This document shows positions 1 to 6,956 of a stretch of DNA of 17,157 nucleotides, one piece after another. The notes beneath the pieces were generated by a model, which saw nothing but the letters and a program-made list of their open reading frames with translations, had not been told where the DNA came from and did no database searches. Position 1 is the first letter of the stretch. The number at the start of each line of letters is the position of its first letter. The DNA is taken from assembly GCA_947441895.1 (NCBI GenBank), contig CANEUT010000012.1, positions 1 through 17,157 on the forward strand, read 5' to 3'. The position numbers were made by a program, and so were the translations under genes. Source of the DNA: Rickettsiales bacterium. Lineage in GTDB: Bacteria; Pseudomonadota; Alphaproteobacteria; Rickettsiales; UBA3002.

Positions 1-92
1 TGTGCTTGCACATTTGGTGCAGTTTGTGTACTTGCTTGCGCAGCAGGTGTTGCCGGTGCTTTGGTTGCTGGATTCGTTTTTACTTCAGCCAT
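1..92 (-). CDS. N-terminal fragment of an unrecognised Ala/Pro/Thr/Gln-rich protein (runs off the left edge)
   Basis: On the minus strand an ATG at 92-90 opens a frame that stays open to the window edge (30 complete codons). It begins MAEVKTNPATKAPATPAAQA and continues rich in Thr, Gln and Ala. The start is supported by AGGAG eight bases upstream (on the minus strand AGGAG, AATGAATC, ATG). The visible part has no hydrophobic segment, so it looks like a flexible N-terminal tail rather than a signal peptide. The function cannot be assigned: low-complexity tails of this kind occur on phasins, ribosomal proteins and many others. A candidate PhoB site lies upstream at 187-215. Confidence is in this being a real translated start; the identity is unknown. 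Confidence 0.6.
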   Translation of the reverse strand, partial: MAEVKTNPATKAPATPAAQASTQTAPNVQA

Positions 93-186
93 GATTCATT
101 CTCCTATGATGCGGTTATCACTGTTGTTTGTTTTTACGTGGTTTGGCATCTGCGTGCCGGTGATAGGATGAAGCTACCAACCCACC

Positions 187-215
187 CTTACAGTTTCATG
201 ACAAGGCAGTGACAG
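187..215 (-). promoter_or_regulatory. Candidate Pho box array (PhoB binding site), three half-sites
   Basis: Read on the minus strand, three 7-base units CTGTCAC, TTGTCAT and CTGTAAG follow one another with 4-base spacers (TGCC and GAAA), an exact 11-base period. PhoB binds direct repeats of CTGTCAT separated by 4 mostly A/T bases. Against that unit the three sites match 6/7, 6/7 and 5/7. The array points toward the minus-strand gene starting at 92. I see no convincing -10 at the usual ten bases downstream (TAGCTT is the nearest), so the regulatory claim is an inference from the repeat pattern. Confidence 0.45.
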
Positions 216-237
216 TTGTGTGAAGATGGCTTTCTTC

Positions 238-386
238 ACCTCTCCCGCCGGGAAGAGAGCCTGCCCCCGCGAAGGCGGGGGTCGGCGAGCAAGGCGAGAC
301 GGGTGAGGGCATGGCGGGGCGAACGGCAGAAATGCCCTCACCCTCCCCACTTCGTGGGTCCCCTCCCTCTCCCGATGGGCGAGGGC
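238..386. repeat. GC-rich palindromic intergenic repeat block (CCCTCACCC type)
   Basis: This non-coding stretch holds stacked inverted repeats. CCCCCGC/GCGGGGG lies at 264-270 and 275-281 with a GAAG loop. TGAGGGCAT at 304-312 pairs with ATGCCCTCA at 332-340. CCCAC/GTGGG lies at 346-350 and 354-358, and CCCTC-CCC pairs with GGG-GAGGG across 365-385. The GCGAAGGC core recurs in the repeat at 9248-9267. Such blocks are typical dispersed extragenic palindromes of proteobacterial genomes. Open frames across it have low-complexity Pro/Arg/Gly translations and no ribosome binding site, so I treat them as non-coding. Confidence 0.6.
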
Positions 387-450
387 AATGACGCGGGGCG
401 GAACGCCCATAGCTTCGGAAGAGTCGTGCGTAGCCTTCCATGGCGAGCCG

Positions 451-555
451 CCCCGTAATAAATACGGGGTAAACTCCGCGTGGGGGTTTGGGGGAACAGC
501 CTTGAGCCGCAGCCAGTGAGGCCTTTAGGCCGAGATGGTGAAACAAAAACCCCCA
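451..555. repeat. Second palindromic repeat block between the partial gene and the beta-helix gene
   Basis: CCCCGTA (451-457) pairs with TACGGGG (463-469) over a five-base loop. TGGGGGTTT (481-489) pairs with AAACCCCCA (547-555), enclosing a GGCC-TTTA-GGCC hairpin at 520-531. The words CCCCCATCAG, CCTTTAG and a GGCC-loop-GGCC hairpin also occur in the repeat inserted in rarA near 12048-12113, which suggests a shared element family. The gene-free region 93-610 holds only this block, the block at 238-386, the Pho-like array and a promoter. Confidence 0.45.
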
Positions 556-574
556 TCAGAAACTAAATTTTTAA

Positions 575-603
575 TTAAATCTTAAGCTGCTCCATGCTAT
601 AAA
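575..603 (+). promoter_or_regulatory. Extended -10 promoter giving a possibly leaderless mRNA
   Basis: TGC-TATAAA (TATAAA at 598-603 preceded by TGC at 595-597) is a good extended -10. A weak -35-like TTAAAT lies 17 bases upstream at 575-580. A transcript starting about seven bases after the -10 would begin at or next to the ATG at 611. That fits the absence of any Shine-Dalgarno sequence before that ATG. Confidence 0.4.
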
Positions 604-610
604 CATCCCC

Positions 611-2203
611 ATGGTATCGATTCTAGGCAAACTGTTTTCTGGTGCATCGCCCGCAAGCGCAAATCCGCTTGAGGCGGAAATGCGCGCCATGAACGGCTAT
701 AAGCTAGAGGCGATGGAAAATGCCGCCCGCGCCGCGGCCGCGCAAAACCGCGCCGCCACCTTTGCCGATTACCTGAGCGCCGCCCAGCGCCTTGGCGAAA
801 CCAAAGCCGAACAGATGCGCGCCCAGAATATTCAGTGGAATGCAAAATCCTATGCCGCACTCGATGGTCAACGCATCAGCCGCATGCTCATCCGCCGCGA
901 AGATATTGAGCCACCATCGCCTGAACTGCTGAGATTGGCGGTGATGACGGCCACCCAACAGGCCCGTAGCGCCGGTCGCCAACGCGCCACCCCCAGCGAG
1001 GTGATGCAAACGGTGATTGATTTAAAACAGGCCGGCACCCCACTAACGCCGCAAGGCATGGAAGCGCTGGAGAATTTTCTCGACCTCGACCTGGACCATG
1101 CGGTGGGTGATTTGTACCGCGCGGCCAATGCCCATGCCAGCTTCCACAACACTATTTTTGATGATTGCCATTTCCACCCCGCCGGAACGCTGATGTATGA
1201 CAAAGTGGAAGGCGCTGAGGGCAACCAGCATATTGTGGCCATTACGGATGGTGCCACCTTCACCCATTGCGTGTTCGACGAAATGGGGCCCACCGACACC
1301 GTGACCCTGCGTCCCGGTAAATATAACAATATCAGCATTATTAACCCGAGTGGCGGCACGTTGGAATTTGGCACCGGCGCGCACAGTAACGGGGTAACGC
1401 TGGGCACGGAAGACGGGGTGAACCCTCGCACCGGCAGCATGGAACAGGGCGACATTACGCTGAAAATTGAAGAACGGGCATCACTCAGCAACCTGAAAGT
1501 GAATGAAGGCGTGCGCGTGCTGGCTTTCGACATTGAGCCGGGCGGCATGCTCGCCAATTCCACCATTAACGGCGCCACCGTGCATATGGACAGCAAGCTA
1601 AGCGGTGCCCATTTACACAACGTCACCTTCAGCAATGTCAATATGGGTTATGTTGATTTGTCGGGCGCGAAACTGAATAAGGTTGAGTTTAGCGGCAGCC
1701 AACTAAATGGCATGAATTTAAGCGGTGCGCAGATTGCGGACATGAAAATCGATGGCCAGCTGGTTACCAGCAAAGAGCAGTTACAAGCCATGGGGGTTAC
1801 TTTTAACCCCGGTGCCGAACCGAGAGTGATTGCCACCCAAGAAGCCTTGAAAACCGATGCCACCAGCAAACTGGCCGATGTAACAAAAACCGCCGTCGCG
1901 TGGGATAAACAAATTAAAGAACGCGCTCCCGTAGCTAACCAACAAGCCAATGGTCTGGTGAATGCCGATGGTACGCTTTCTGCCGCAGGCCAGGCCACCC
2001 ACCATCACCATGCCGTAAAAAGGCAGGAAACCCTGCCAGGCCAACCCGCCGAAGCGGGGGTAAAACCCCTAACCGCCATTTCGAATGTGCCACCCAGACG
2101 CGAACAACCACCCCTTTCACCCGAAGCACAAAAAGTGTTTGGCGGCCGTTCACGTAACTTGGCCGAACTTCCCCCCCTGCCAAACGCCAATAAAAATACC
2201 TAG
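611..2203 (+). CDS. Unrecognised 530-residue protein with pentapeptide-repeat / beta-helix core
   Basis: I do not recognise a named family for the whole protein. Residues 1-175 look alpha-helical and Ala/Gln/Arg-rich, with no signal peptide or membrane segment. Residues about 176-328 alternate short beta-type stretches (for example TIFDDCHF and ATFTHCVF). Residues about 329-383 are true pentapeptide repeats of the A(D/N)Lxx kind, including HLHNV, NMGYV, DLSGA, KLNKV, QLNGM and NLSGA, which in known families stack as a right-handed beta-helix. Residues 400-530 are Pro/Ala/Gln-rich, probably disordered, with a natural run of four His at 464-467. The ATG at 611 has no Shine-Dalgarno but lies right after an extended -10. 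The gene stands alone before folE. Pentapeptide proteins range from gyrase-protecting DNA mimics to secreted effectors, and nothing here decides between them. Confidence 0.8.
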   Translation: MVSILGKLFSGASPASANPLEAEMRAMNGYKLEAMENAARAAAAQNRAATFADYLSAAQRLGETKAEQMRAQNIQWNAKSYAALDGQRISRMLIRREDIEPPSPELLRLAVMTATQQARSAGRQRATPSEVMQTVIDLKQAGTPLTPQGMEALENFLDLDLDHAVGDLYRAANAHASFHNTIFDDCHFHPAGTLMYDKVEGAEGNQHIVAITDGATFTHCVFDEMGPTDTVTLRPGKYNNISIINPSGGTLEFGTGAHSNGVTLGTEDGVNPRTGSMEQGDITLKIEERASLSNLKVNEGVRVLAFDIEPGGMLANSTINGATVHMDSKLSGAHLHNVTFSNVNMGYVDLSGAKLNKVEFSGSQLNGMNLSGAQIADMKIDGQLVTSKEQLQAMGVTFNPGAEPRVIATQEALKTDATSKLADVTKTAVAWDKQIKERAPVANQQANGLVNADGTLSAAGQATHHHHAVKRQETLPGQPAEAGVKPLTAISNVPPRREQPPLSPEAQKVFGGRSRNLAELPPLPNANKNT

Positions 2204-2216
2204 CTTTTTACTAGGT
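2198..2216 (+). terminator. Weak hairpin at the end of the beta-helix gene
   Basis: ACCTAG (2198-2203) and CTAGGT (2211-2216) form a 6-base stem over a T-rich 7-base loop and overlap the stop codon. No T-run follows the stem, so it is a poor intrinsic terminator by itself. It could simply be a chance palindrome. Confidence 0.2.
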
Positions 2217-2222
2217 CAATGC

Positions 2223-2250
2223 TTGCATTTGTGACGAATTCGCTTATATA
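2223..2250 (+). promoter_or_regulatory. Candidate sigma-70 promoter for folE-maf
   Basis: TTGCAT (2223-2228) is spaced 16 bases from TATATA (2245-2250). A start near 2257 would give a leader of about 20 bases before the folE ATG at 2278. It is the only promoter-like pair in the 74-base gap after the previous gene. Confidence 0.4.
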
Positions 2251-2277
2251 GCTCGCTCACTTTCAGCGTGGGGCATT

Positions 2278-2913
2278 ATGTCAATCATCGGCAAGAACAA
2301 CAAATTGGCGGCTAACCAGAATGTAAAAACCTGCATGCGCCCCAGCGCCGACGAAGCGCGCGATGCTGTGCGCACCCTCATTCGTTGGGCGGGCGATAAC
2401 CCCGAGCGCGGCGGACTGATTGATACACCGCAACGGGTGATCGACGCTTACGCGGAATTCTATTCCGGCTATGGCGAAAATCCTGATGAAATCCTGGCTA
2501 AAACCTTCGATGACGTGGCGGGCTATGATGAAGTGGTGCTGCTGAAAAACATGCGGTTTGAATCGCACTGCGAACACCACATGGTGCCCATCATTGGCAA
2601 GGCGCATATTGCCTATTTGCCCGATAAAAAGGTCGTCGGCATCAGCAAACTAGCGCGCCTGCTCGACGTGTTTGCCAAGCGCCTGCAAACGCAAGAAGTA
2701 ATGACGCAGCAAATTGCCGATACCATCGAGCGCGTGTTGGCACCACGTGGCGTGGCCGTCATCATCGACGCGAACCACGAATGCATGAGCACCCGTGGCG
2801 TCCATAAGTCGAACAGCACGACGGTAACTACCCAAATGCGTGGGGTTTATAAAACCGATGCCACCGCCCGTGCCGAATTGATGCGCCTTGTTACCAGCTC
2901 GGATATTGGCTAG
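2278..2913 (+). CDS. folE: GTP cyclohydrolase I (FolE)
   Basis: A 211-residue type I GTP cyclohydrolase, which converts GTP to 7,8-dihydroneopterin triphosphate, the first step of folate/pterin synthesis (and of queuosine synthesis in many bacteria). The zinc site is visible as SHCEHHMVPI (Cys98, His101) and HECMSTRGV (Cys169). The TPxR motif TPQRV (residues 50-54) and the ending RAELMRLV are also typical. Length is normal for bacterial FolE. The folE stop is nine bases before the maf ATG, so the two are probably co-transcribed. The start has only a GTGGGG element nearby, but the N-terminal length fits the family. Confidence 0.96.
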   Translation: MSIIGKNNKLAANQNVKTCMRPSADEARDAVRTLIRWAGDNPERGGLIDTPQRVIDAYAEFYSGYGENPDEILAKTFDDVAGYDEVVLLKNMRFESHCEHHMVPIIGKAHIAYLPDKKVVGISKLARLLDVFAKRLQTQEVMTQQIADTIERVLAPRGVAVIIDANHECMSTRGVHKSNSTTVTTQMRGVYKTDATARAELMRLVTSSDIG

Positions 2914-2922
2914 CAGCCCAGC

Positions 2923-3525
2923 ATGGCGATTGTTCAACACGCGCCCCTCATCCTCGCTTCTGGCTCCACCATTCGCCAGCAAATGCTCAAAGCCGTGGGG
3001 CTGAAATTCAGCGTGGTGCCCTCGGGGGTTGATGAAGATGCCCTAAAAAAAGAACTAGCCGGCAAACCCATGGCCGATATTGCCATGGCCCTCGCCCGTG
3101 CCAAAACCCTGTTTGTCAGCGCTCAACATCCGCAAGCCTATACCATCGGCGCCGACCAGCTGTGCGTGCTGGGCGATCAGGTAATCGACAAACCCGGCAG
3201 CCACAGCAAAGCGGAAGAACAACTGGCCATGTTATCGGGCAAAACCCACCAGCAAAACTGTGCCGTGGTGCTGGCCCGCGGCAGTGAAGTAGTGTGGGAA
3301 CATGTGGGCATTGCCAAGCTCACCATGCGAGCGCTGACGCCATCTGAAATTAAATCCTACATCGCAGCCGATGCCCCCCTCGCCTCATGCGGATCCTACA
3401 AGTTTGAAGAATTGGGCCGGCATTTATTTACCGCCGTTGAAGGTGACCATGACGTGGTGAAGGGGCTGGCTCTGGTGCCGTTGCTGGCCCAGCTGCATGC
3501 GCTTGGGGTGATTGGGCTGGCCTAA
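2923..3525 (+). CDS. Maf-family nucleotide pyrophosphatase (YceF-like)
   Basis: A 200-residue Maf protein. These are cytoplasmic NTP pyrophosphatases that remove non-canonical or modified nucleotides. The N-terminal LASGSTIRQQML is the family's LASxSxxR phosphate-binding loop. GADQLCVLGDQVIDKPG carries the catalytic Asp and looks closer to the YceF (7-methyl-GTP) subgroup, which has SDQxCVL here, than to the dTTP/UTP subgroup with ADTVV. VEGDHDVVKGL corresponds to the conserved EGD-x(5)-GLP element, but the usual Pro is replaced (KGLAL). The gene lies nine bases after folE and converges with pccA. In many alphaproteobacteria this Maf neighbours aroE/coaE; that context is absent here. The exact substrate is inferred from the motif only. 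Confidence 0.9.
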   Translation: MAIVQHAPLILASGSTIRQQMLKAVGLKFSVVPSGVDEDALKKELAGKPMADIAMALARAKTLFVSAQHPQAYTIGADQLCVLGDQVIDKPGSHSKAEEQLAMLSGKTHQQNCAVVLARGSEVVWEHVGIAKLTMRALTPSEIKSYIAADAPLASCGSYKFEELGRHLFTAVEGDHDVVKGLALVPLLAQLHALGVIGLA

Positions 3526-3551
3526 AAAACATACACGGCGCTTGAGCGCTG
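3524..3551 (-). terminator. Possible terminator of the pccB-aceA-pccA cluster
   Basis: In the 34-base convergent gap CGGCGC (3536-3541) pairs with GCGCTG (3546-3551), including one G-U, around a TTGA loop. On the minus strand, after six further bases, a run of six T follows (3529-3524). The delay between stem and T-run makes it a modest candidate. On the plus strand there is no T-run. Confidence 0.3.
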
Positions 3552-3559
3552 AATCAAAA

Positions 3560-5590
3560 CTACGCTGCTTTTTTACCGGCGTCTTTTCCTTCAACCTCGG
3601 GCTCTTCAAACTCGATGATGAGCTGGCCAGCGGTGACGCTGCTTGGCGCTTTCACATGCACGTCTTTTACCTTTGCGTCATGGTCGGCATAGATGATGTT
3701 TTCCATCTTCATCGCCTCAATCACAAACAGCTGCTGACCGGCACGAATCTCGTCGCCCTTGTTCACATGCACGGCTGAAATAAGACCGGCAATGGGCGCG
3801 CTTACCTCGAACTGCGAAACGGTGGTCTCGCGCACGGGCATATATTGCGCCAGTTCCGCCACGCGCAATGTGCGCAAAGTGGCCTTCACCTCGGCCCCGG
3901 CATAGTTCAGCTGATAGCCTTCGGCCAGTGGCGACACGCGCACGCTGACCGGCTTGCCGTTCACCGTGCCTTGGAACAGTTTGCGGCCCAGCTTCCATGC
4001 CGAACGAATGACAATCATGCCGTCATCATAGCTGATGTCGTAGCCATAATCTTTTTTGCGGCTGTAAACCGAAACCGAGTTGCCCGCGAGTGTAACCACC
4101 CAGCGCGCACCAATGGCCGGTGTGCGGCCTGGCAGCTGACCGGTGATTTGCGCCGCACGTTCAATGTCACGCAAGCTGCAGAACACCGCCACCGCCATAC
4201 ATACTTTTTGCGCTTCGGTCGAAAGCTCAGCACCGGTAAACCCGGCGGGCCATTCCTGCTCAATAAAGTTAGTGGAAATATCGCCTTTGCGGAAACGCTC
4301 GTGGCTAAGCACCGCCTGCAAGAAGCTGGTGTTATGCGCAATGCCCTGAATCACAAAGTCGGCCAGCGAATCTACCATCAGGTCAATCGACTGCTCACGC
4401 GTGGGGGCGTGGGTGCAGAATTTGGCAATCATCGGGTCATAGAACATGCTGACCTCACCACCCTCGTAAATGCTGGTGTCGATGAGGGTACCGGGCTTGG
4501 CCTCGGGCTCTTCATATTTAATAATGCGGCCGGTGGATGGCAGGAAGCCACGCGCTGGATCTTCCGCATAAATACGTGATTCAAACGCCCAACCTTTGGT
4601 TTGAATATCTTCTTGGCGGAAGGGCAGTTTCTCACCCGCGGCGATGCGAATCATCTGCTCCACTAAATCAATACCGGTCACCATTTCAGTCACGCGATGT
4701 TCCACCTGCAGCCGCGTGTTCATTTCAAGGAAATAGAACTCGCCGCTGCTATCAACAATGAACTCCACCGTGCCGGCGGAAACATAGCCCACCTGACGGG
4801 CGAGTGCGATGGCTTGGTCACCCATTTTTTTGCGCATTTCGGGCGTGACGAACATGCTTGGCGCTTCTTCAATCACCTTCTGGTGGCGGCGCTGAATGGA
4901 GCATTCGCGTTCGCCCAAACTCACCACGTTTCCGTATTTATCGGCCAGCACCTGAATTTCGATATGGCGCGGATTCTCGATGTATTTTTCGATGAACACG
5001 CGCGCATCATTAAAGCTGTTGCGCGCCTCACTGGTCGCCATTTTCATGCCGTCCATCAGCTCTTCACTGTTGCGCACAATGCGCATGCCTTTACCACCAC
5101 CACCGGCCGCCGCTTTAATGATCACCGGATAGCCAATTTTCTCAGCAATCTTGGTGGCCTCTTTCACGTCGGAAATGGCTTCCAACAGGCCGGGAACGGA
5201 ATTCACGCCCGCCGCTGCCGCAATCTTCTTCGATTCAATCTTATCACCCATCAGGCGCATGGCTTCGGGGCTTGGCCCAATCCACGTCGCGTTCGTGCGC
5301 TGCATCACCGCGGTGGCGAAGGCCGCTTTCTCGGACAAAAACCCATAGCCCGGATGCACCGCTTCCGCACCCGACTGATCAATCGCCGAAATGAGATTGT
5401 CGATGTTGAGGTAGGATTTAATGCTGGGCGAACCGCCGATATACACCGCTTCATCTGCATTCTTTACATGCAGGGCGTTGGTATCGGCTTCCGAATAAAC
5501 CGCAATGGTGCGCATGCCAAGTTTACTGGCAGTTTGCATCACACGGCTGGCGATTTCACCTCGATTAGCAACAAGAAGGGAATGGAACAT
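3560..5590 (-). CDS. pccA: Biotin-carboxylase/BCCP alpha subunit of propionyl-CoA (acyl-CoA) carboxylase
   Basis: A 676-residue biotin-dependent carboxylase alpha subunit. It carboxylates its own biotin with ATP and bicarbonate, then passes CO2 to the beta subunit to make methylmalonyl-CoA from propionyl-CoA. The biotin carboxylase domain starts LLVANRGEIASRV. It has the ATP-grasp loop GGGGKGM (163-169), GERECSIQRRHQK (about 227-239) and the catalytic EMNTRLQVEH (289-298). A linking BT-type region covers about 500-600. The C-terminal biotinyl domain carries EAMKMEN with the biotin Lys at 628. The usual Pro after LQVEH is Arg299, a non-standard residue at that site. The ATG is 14 bases after the aceA stop, with only a weak purine-rich stretch (AAGAG) upstream. 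Lack of a methylcrotonyl-type partner and the nearby pccB favour PCC. Confidence 0.92.
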   Translation of the reverse strand: MFHSLLVANRGEIASRVMQTASKLGMRTIAVYSEADTNALHVKNADEAVYIGGSPSIKSYLNIDNLISAIDQSGAEAVHPGYGFLSEKAAFATAVMQRTNATWIGPSPEAMRLMGDKIESKKIAAAAGVNSVPGLLEAISDVKEATKIAEKIGYPVIIKAAAGGGGKGMRIVRNSEELMDGMKMATSEARNSFNDARVFIEKYIENPRHIEIQVLADKYGNVVSLGERECSIQRRHQKVIEEAPSMFVTPEMRKKMGDQAIALARQVGYVSAGTVEFIVDSSGEFYFLEMNTRLQVEHRVTEMVTGIDLVEQMIRIAAGEKLPFRQEDIQTKGWAFESRIYAEDPARGFLPSTGRIIKYEEPEAKPGTLIDTSIYEGGEVSMFYDPMIAKFCTHAPTREQSIDLMVDSLADFVIQGIAHNTSFLQAVLSHERFRKGDISTNFIEQEWPAGFTGAELSTEAQKVCMAVAVFCSLRDIERAAQITGQLPGRTPAIGARWVVTLAGNSVSVYSRKKDYGYDISYDDGMIVIRSAWKLGRKLFQGTVNGKPVSVRVSPLAEGYQLNYAGAEVKATLRTLRVAELAQYMPVRETTVSQFEVSAPIAGLISAVHVNKGDEIRAGQQLFVIEAMKMENIIYADHDAKVKDVHVKAPSSVTAGQLIIEFEEPEVEGKDAGKKAA

Positions 5591-5604
5591 AGGAAACGTT
5601 TCTC

Positions 5605-6882
5605 TTAGTGGAATTGTTCTTCTTCGGTGGAGCCTTTGAAGGCCGTGGTCGATGCTGCGCCGCCTGAAATAGCTTCGGCAACCGCATCAAAATAACCCAC
5701 GCCCACTTCACGCTGGTGCTTCACGGCGGTGAAGCCCTTGGCAGCATCGGCGAATTCTTTGTCTTGCAGCGTCACATAACCCGCCATGCCCGATTCTTTG
5801 TATTTGGTGGCAAGGTCGAACATGCCGTGGTTGAGGGCGTGGAAGCCCGCCAGCGTAATGAACTGGAATTTATAACCCATGGCACCCAGCTCTTTCTGGA
5901 ACTTGGCGATGGTTGCATCATCCAGATTTTTGCGCCAGTTGAATGACGGCGAGCAGTTATAGGCCAGGTATTTGCCGGGGAATTTGGCGTGCACGGCTTC
6001 GGCGAATTTTTTGGCTTCTTCCAAATCAGGCGTGCTGGTTTCGCACCATACCAAATCGGCATAGGGGGCGAATTCAATGCCACGGTTAATGGCCGCATCA
6101 ATGCCGCCATCATAGTTGAAGAAACCCTCAACGGTGCGGCCAGCCTTAATGAATTTGCCGTCGCGCGGGTCAACGTCGGAAGTCACGAGGTAGGAGCCGT
6201 TGGCGTCGGTACGGGCAATCACAATTGCGGGCACGCCACAGGTATCCGCCGCCAAACGCGCGGCCACCAGTTTTTCAATATGTTCGCGAATGGGCACCAG
6301 CACCTTGCCGCCCATGTGGCCGCATTTCTTAGCGCTCGATAATTGGTCTTCCCAGTGCACGCCGGCAGCACCGGCATCAATCATCATTTTCATCAGTTCG
6401 AAGGCGTTCAAGTTGCCGCCAAAGCCAGCTTCCGCATCAGCCACAATGGGCTGGAACCAGTCACGCGCGGCCTTACCTGCTTCGCTCACTTCAATTTCAT
6501 CCGCACGCTTCAGCGTGGCGTTGATGCGACGGACCACGGCGGGCACCGAATCCGATGGATAGAGCGACTGGTCAGGATACATCATGCCGGCCAAATTCGC
6601 ATCGGCCGCCACTTGCCAACCCGACAGGTAAATGGCTTTCAGGCCCGCGCGCACTTGCTGCATTGCTTGGTTGCCCGTCAGCGCACCCAGCGCGTTCACA
6701 TAGGGCTCACTGGCGAAATAATTCCACAGTTTTTCGGAGGTGTGTTTGGCAATGGAATATTCAATGGGCAGGCTGCCGCGCAACTTCACCACATCCGCAC
6801 CGCTATAGGGGCGAGTGACACCTTTCCATCGTGGGTTTTCTTTCCAGTCTTTCTCAAGCACTTTTGCATCGAGCCAGGTCAT
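5605..6882 (-). CDS. aceA: Isocitrate lyase
   Basis: A 425-residue isocitrate lyase of the short bacterial type (the E. coli enzyme is 434 residues). It splits isocitrate into glyoxylate and succinate, the committed step of the glyoxylate bypass. The catalytic loop KKCGHMGG (Cys187) identifies isocitrate lyase rather than PrpB-type methylisocitrate lyase, which has KRCGH. Other signatures are SGWQVAADANLAGMMYPDQS (87-106), VADAEAGFGG (147-156, with the metal-binding Asp), YNCSPSFNW (308-316) and the C-terminal GSTEEEQFH. Start: AGGAG lies six bases before the ATG at 6882. It sits between pccB and pccA (74 and 14 bases away). No malate synthase is in the window. Some isocitrate lyases, such as mycobacterial Icl1, also cleave methylisocitrate, so a dual role is possible but unproven. 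Confidence 0.97.
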   Translation of the reverse strand: MTWLDAKVLEKDWKENPRWKGVTRPYSGADVVKLRGSLPIEYSIAKHTSEKLWNYFASEPYVNALGALTGNQAMQQVRAGLKAIYLSGWQVAADANLAGMMYPDQSLYPSDSVPAVVRRINATLKRADEIEVSEAGKAARDWFQPIVADAEAGFGGNLNAFELMKMMIDAGAAGVHWEDQLSSAKKCGHMGGKVLVPIREHIEKLVAARLAADTCGVPAIVIARTDANGSYLVTSDVDPRDGKFIKAGRTVEGFFNYDGGIDAAINRGIEFAPYADLVWCETSTPDLEEAKKFAEAVHAKFPGKYLAYNCSPSFNWRKNLDDATIAKFQKELGAMGYKFQFITLAGFHALNHGMFDLATKYKESGMAGYVTLQDKEFADAAKGFTAVKHQREVGVGYFDAVAEAISGGAASTTAFKGSTEEEQFH

Positions 6883-6956
6883 GTATTTCTCCTAAAGTGT
6901 CATGGTGCACTGCAACGATGGATGCCATGTTGTCACCCGCACCGCAATGACAGAAT

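Noticed and set aside
6..212. Plus-strand open frame of 68 codons at the left edge
   Set aside because: Cys/Phe-rich translation with no ribosome binding site; it runs antisense to a minus-strand start with a good AGGAG.
174..556. Several overlapping open frames on both strands in the intergenic region
   Set aside because: They are translations of GC-rich palindromic repeats, rich in Pro/Arg/Ser/Gly, with no start signals.
238..556. CRISPR array
   Set aside because: The repeats are unlike one another, not evenly spaced, and no cas gene is present.
868..1641. Minus-strand 257-codon open frame opposite the beta-helix gene
   Set aside because: Shadow of the plus-strand gene; its Ser/Cys/Arg-rich translation has no domain, and the plus frame shows clear pentapeptide repeats.
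2000..2011. Run of four His codons in the beta-helix protein, considered as an engineered tag
   Set aside because: It is internal, only four residues long with mixed codons, and no vector sequence surrounds it.
4697..5608. Plus-strand 303-codon open frame opposite pccA, and similar ones opposite pccB and rluC
   Set aside because: Antisense frames rich in His/Phe/Arg that arise from high-GC codon use of conserved genes on the other strand.
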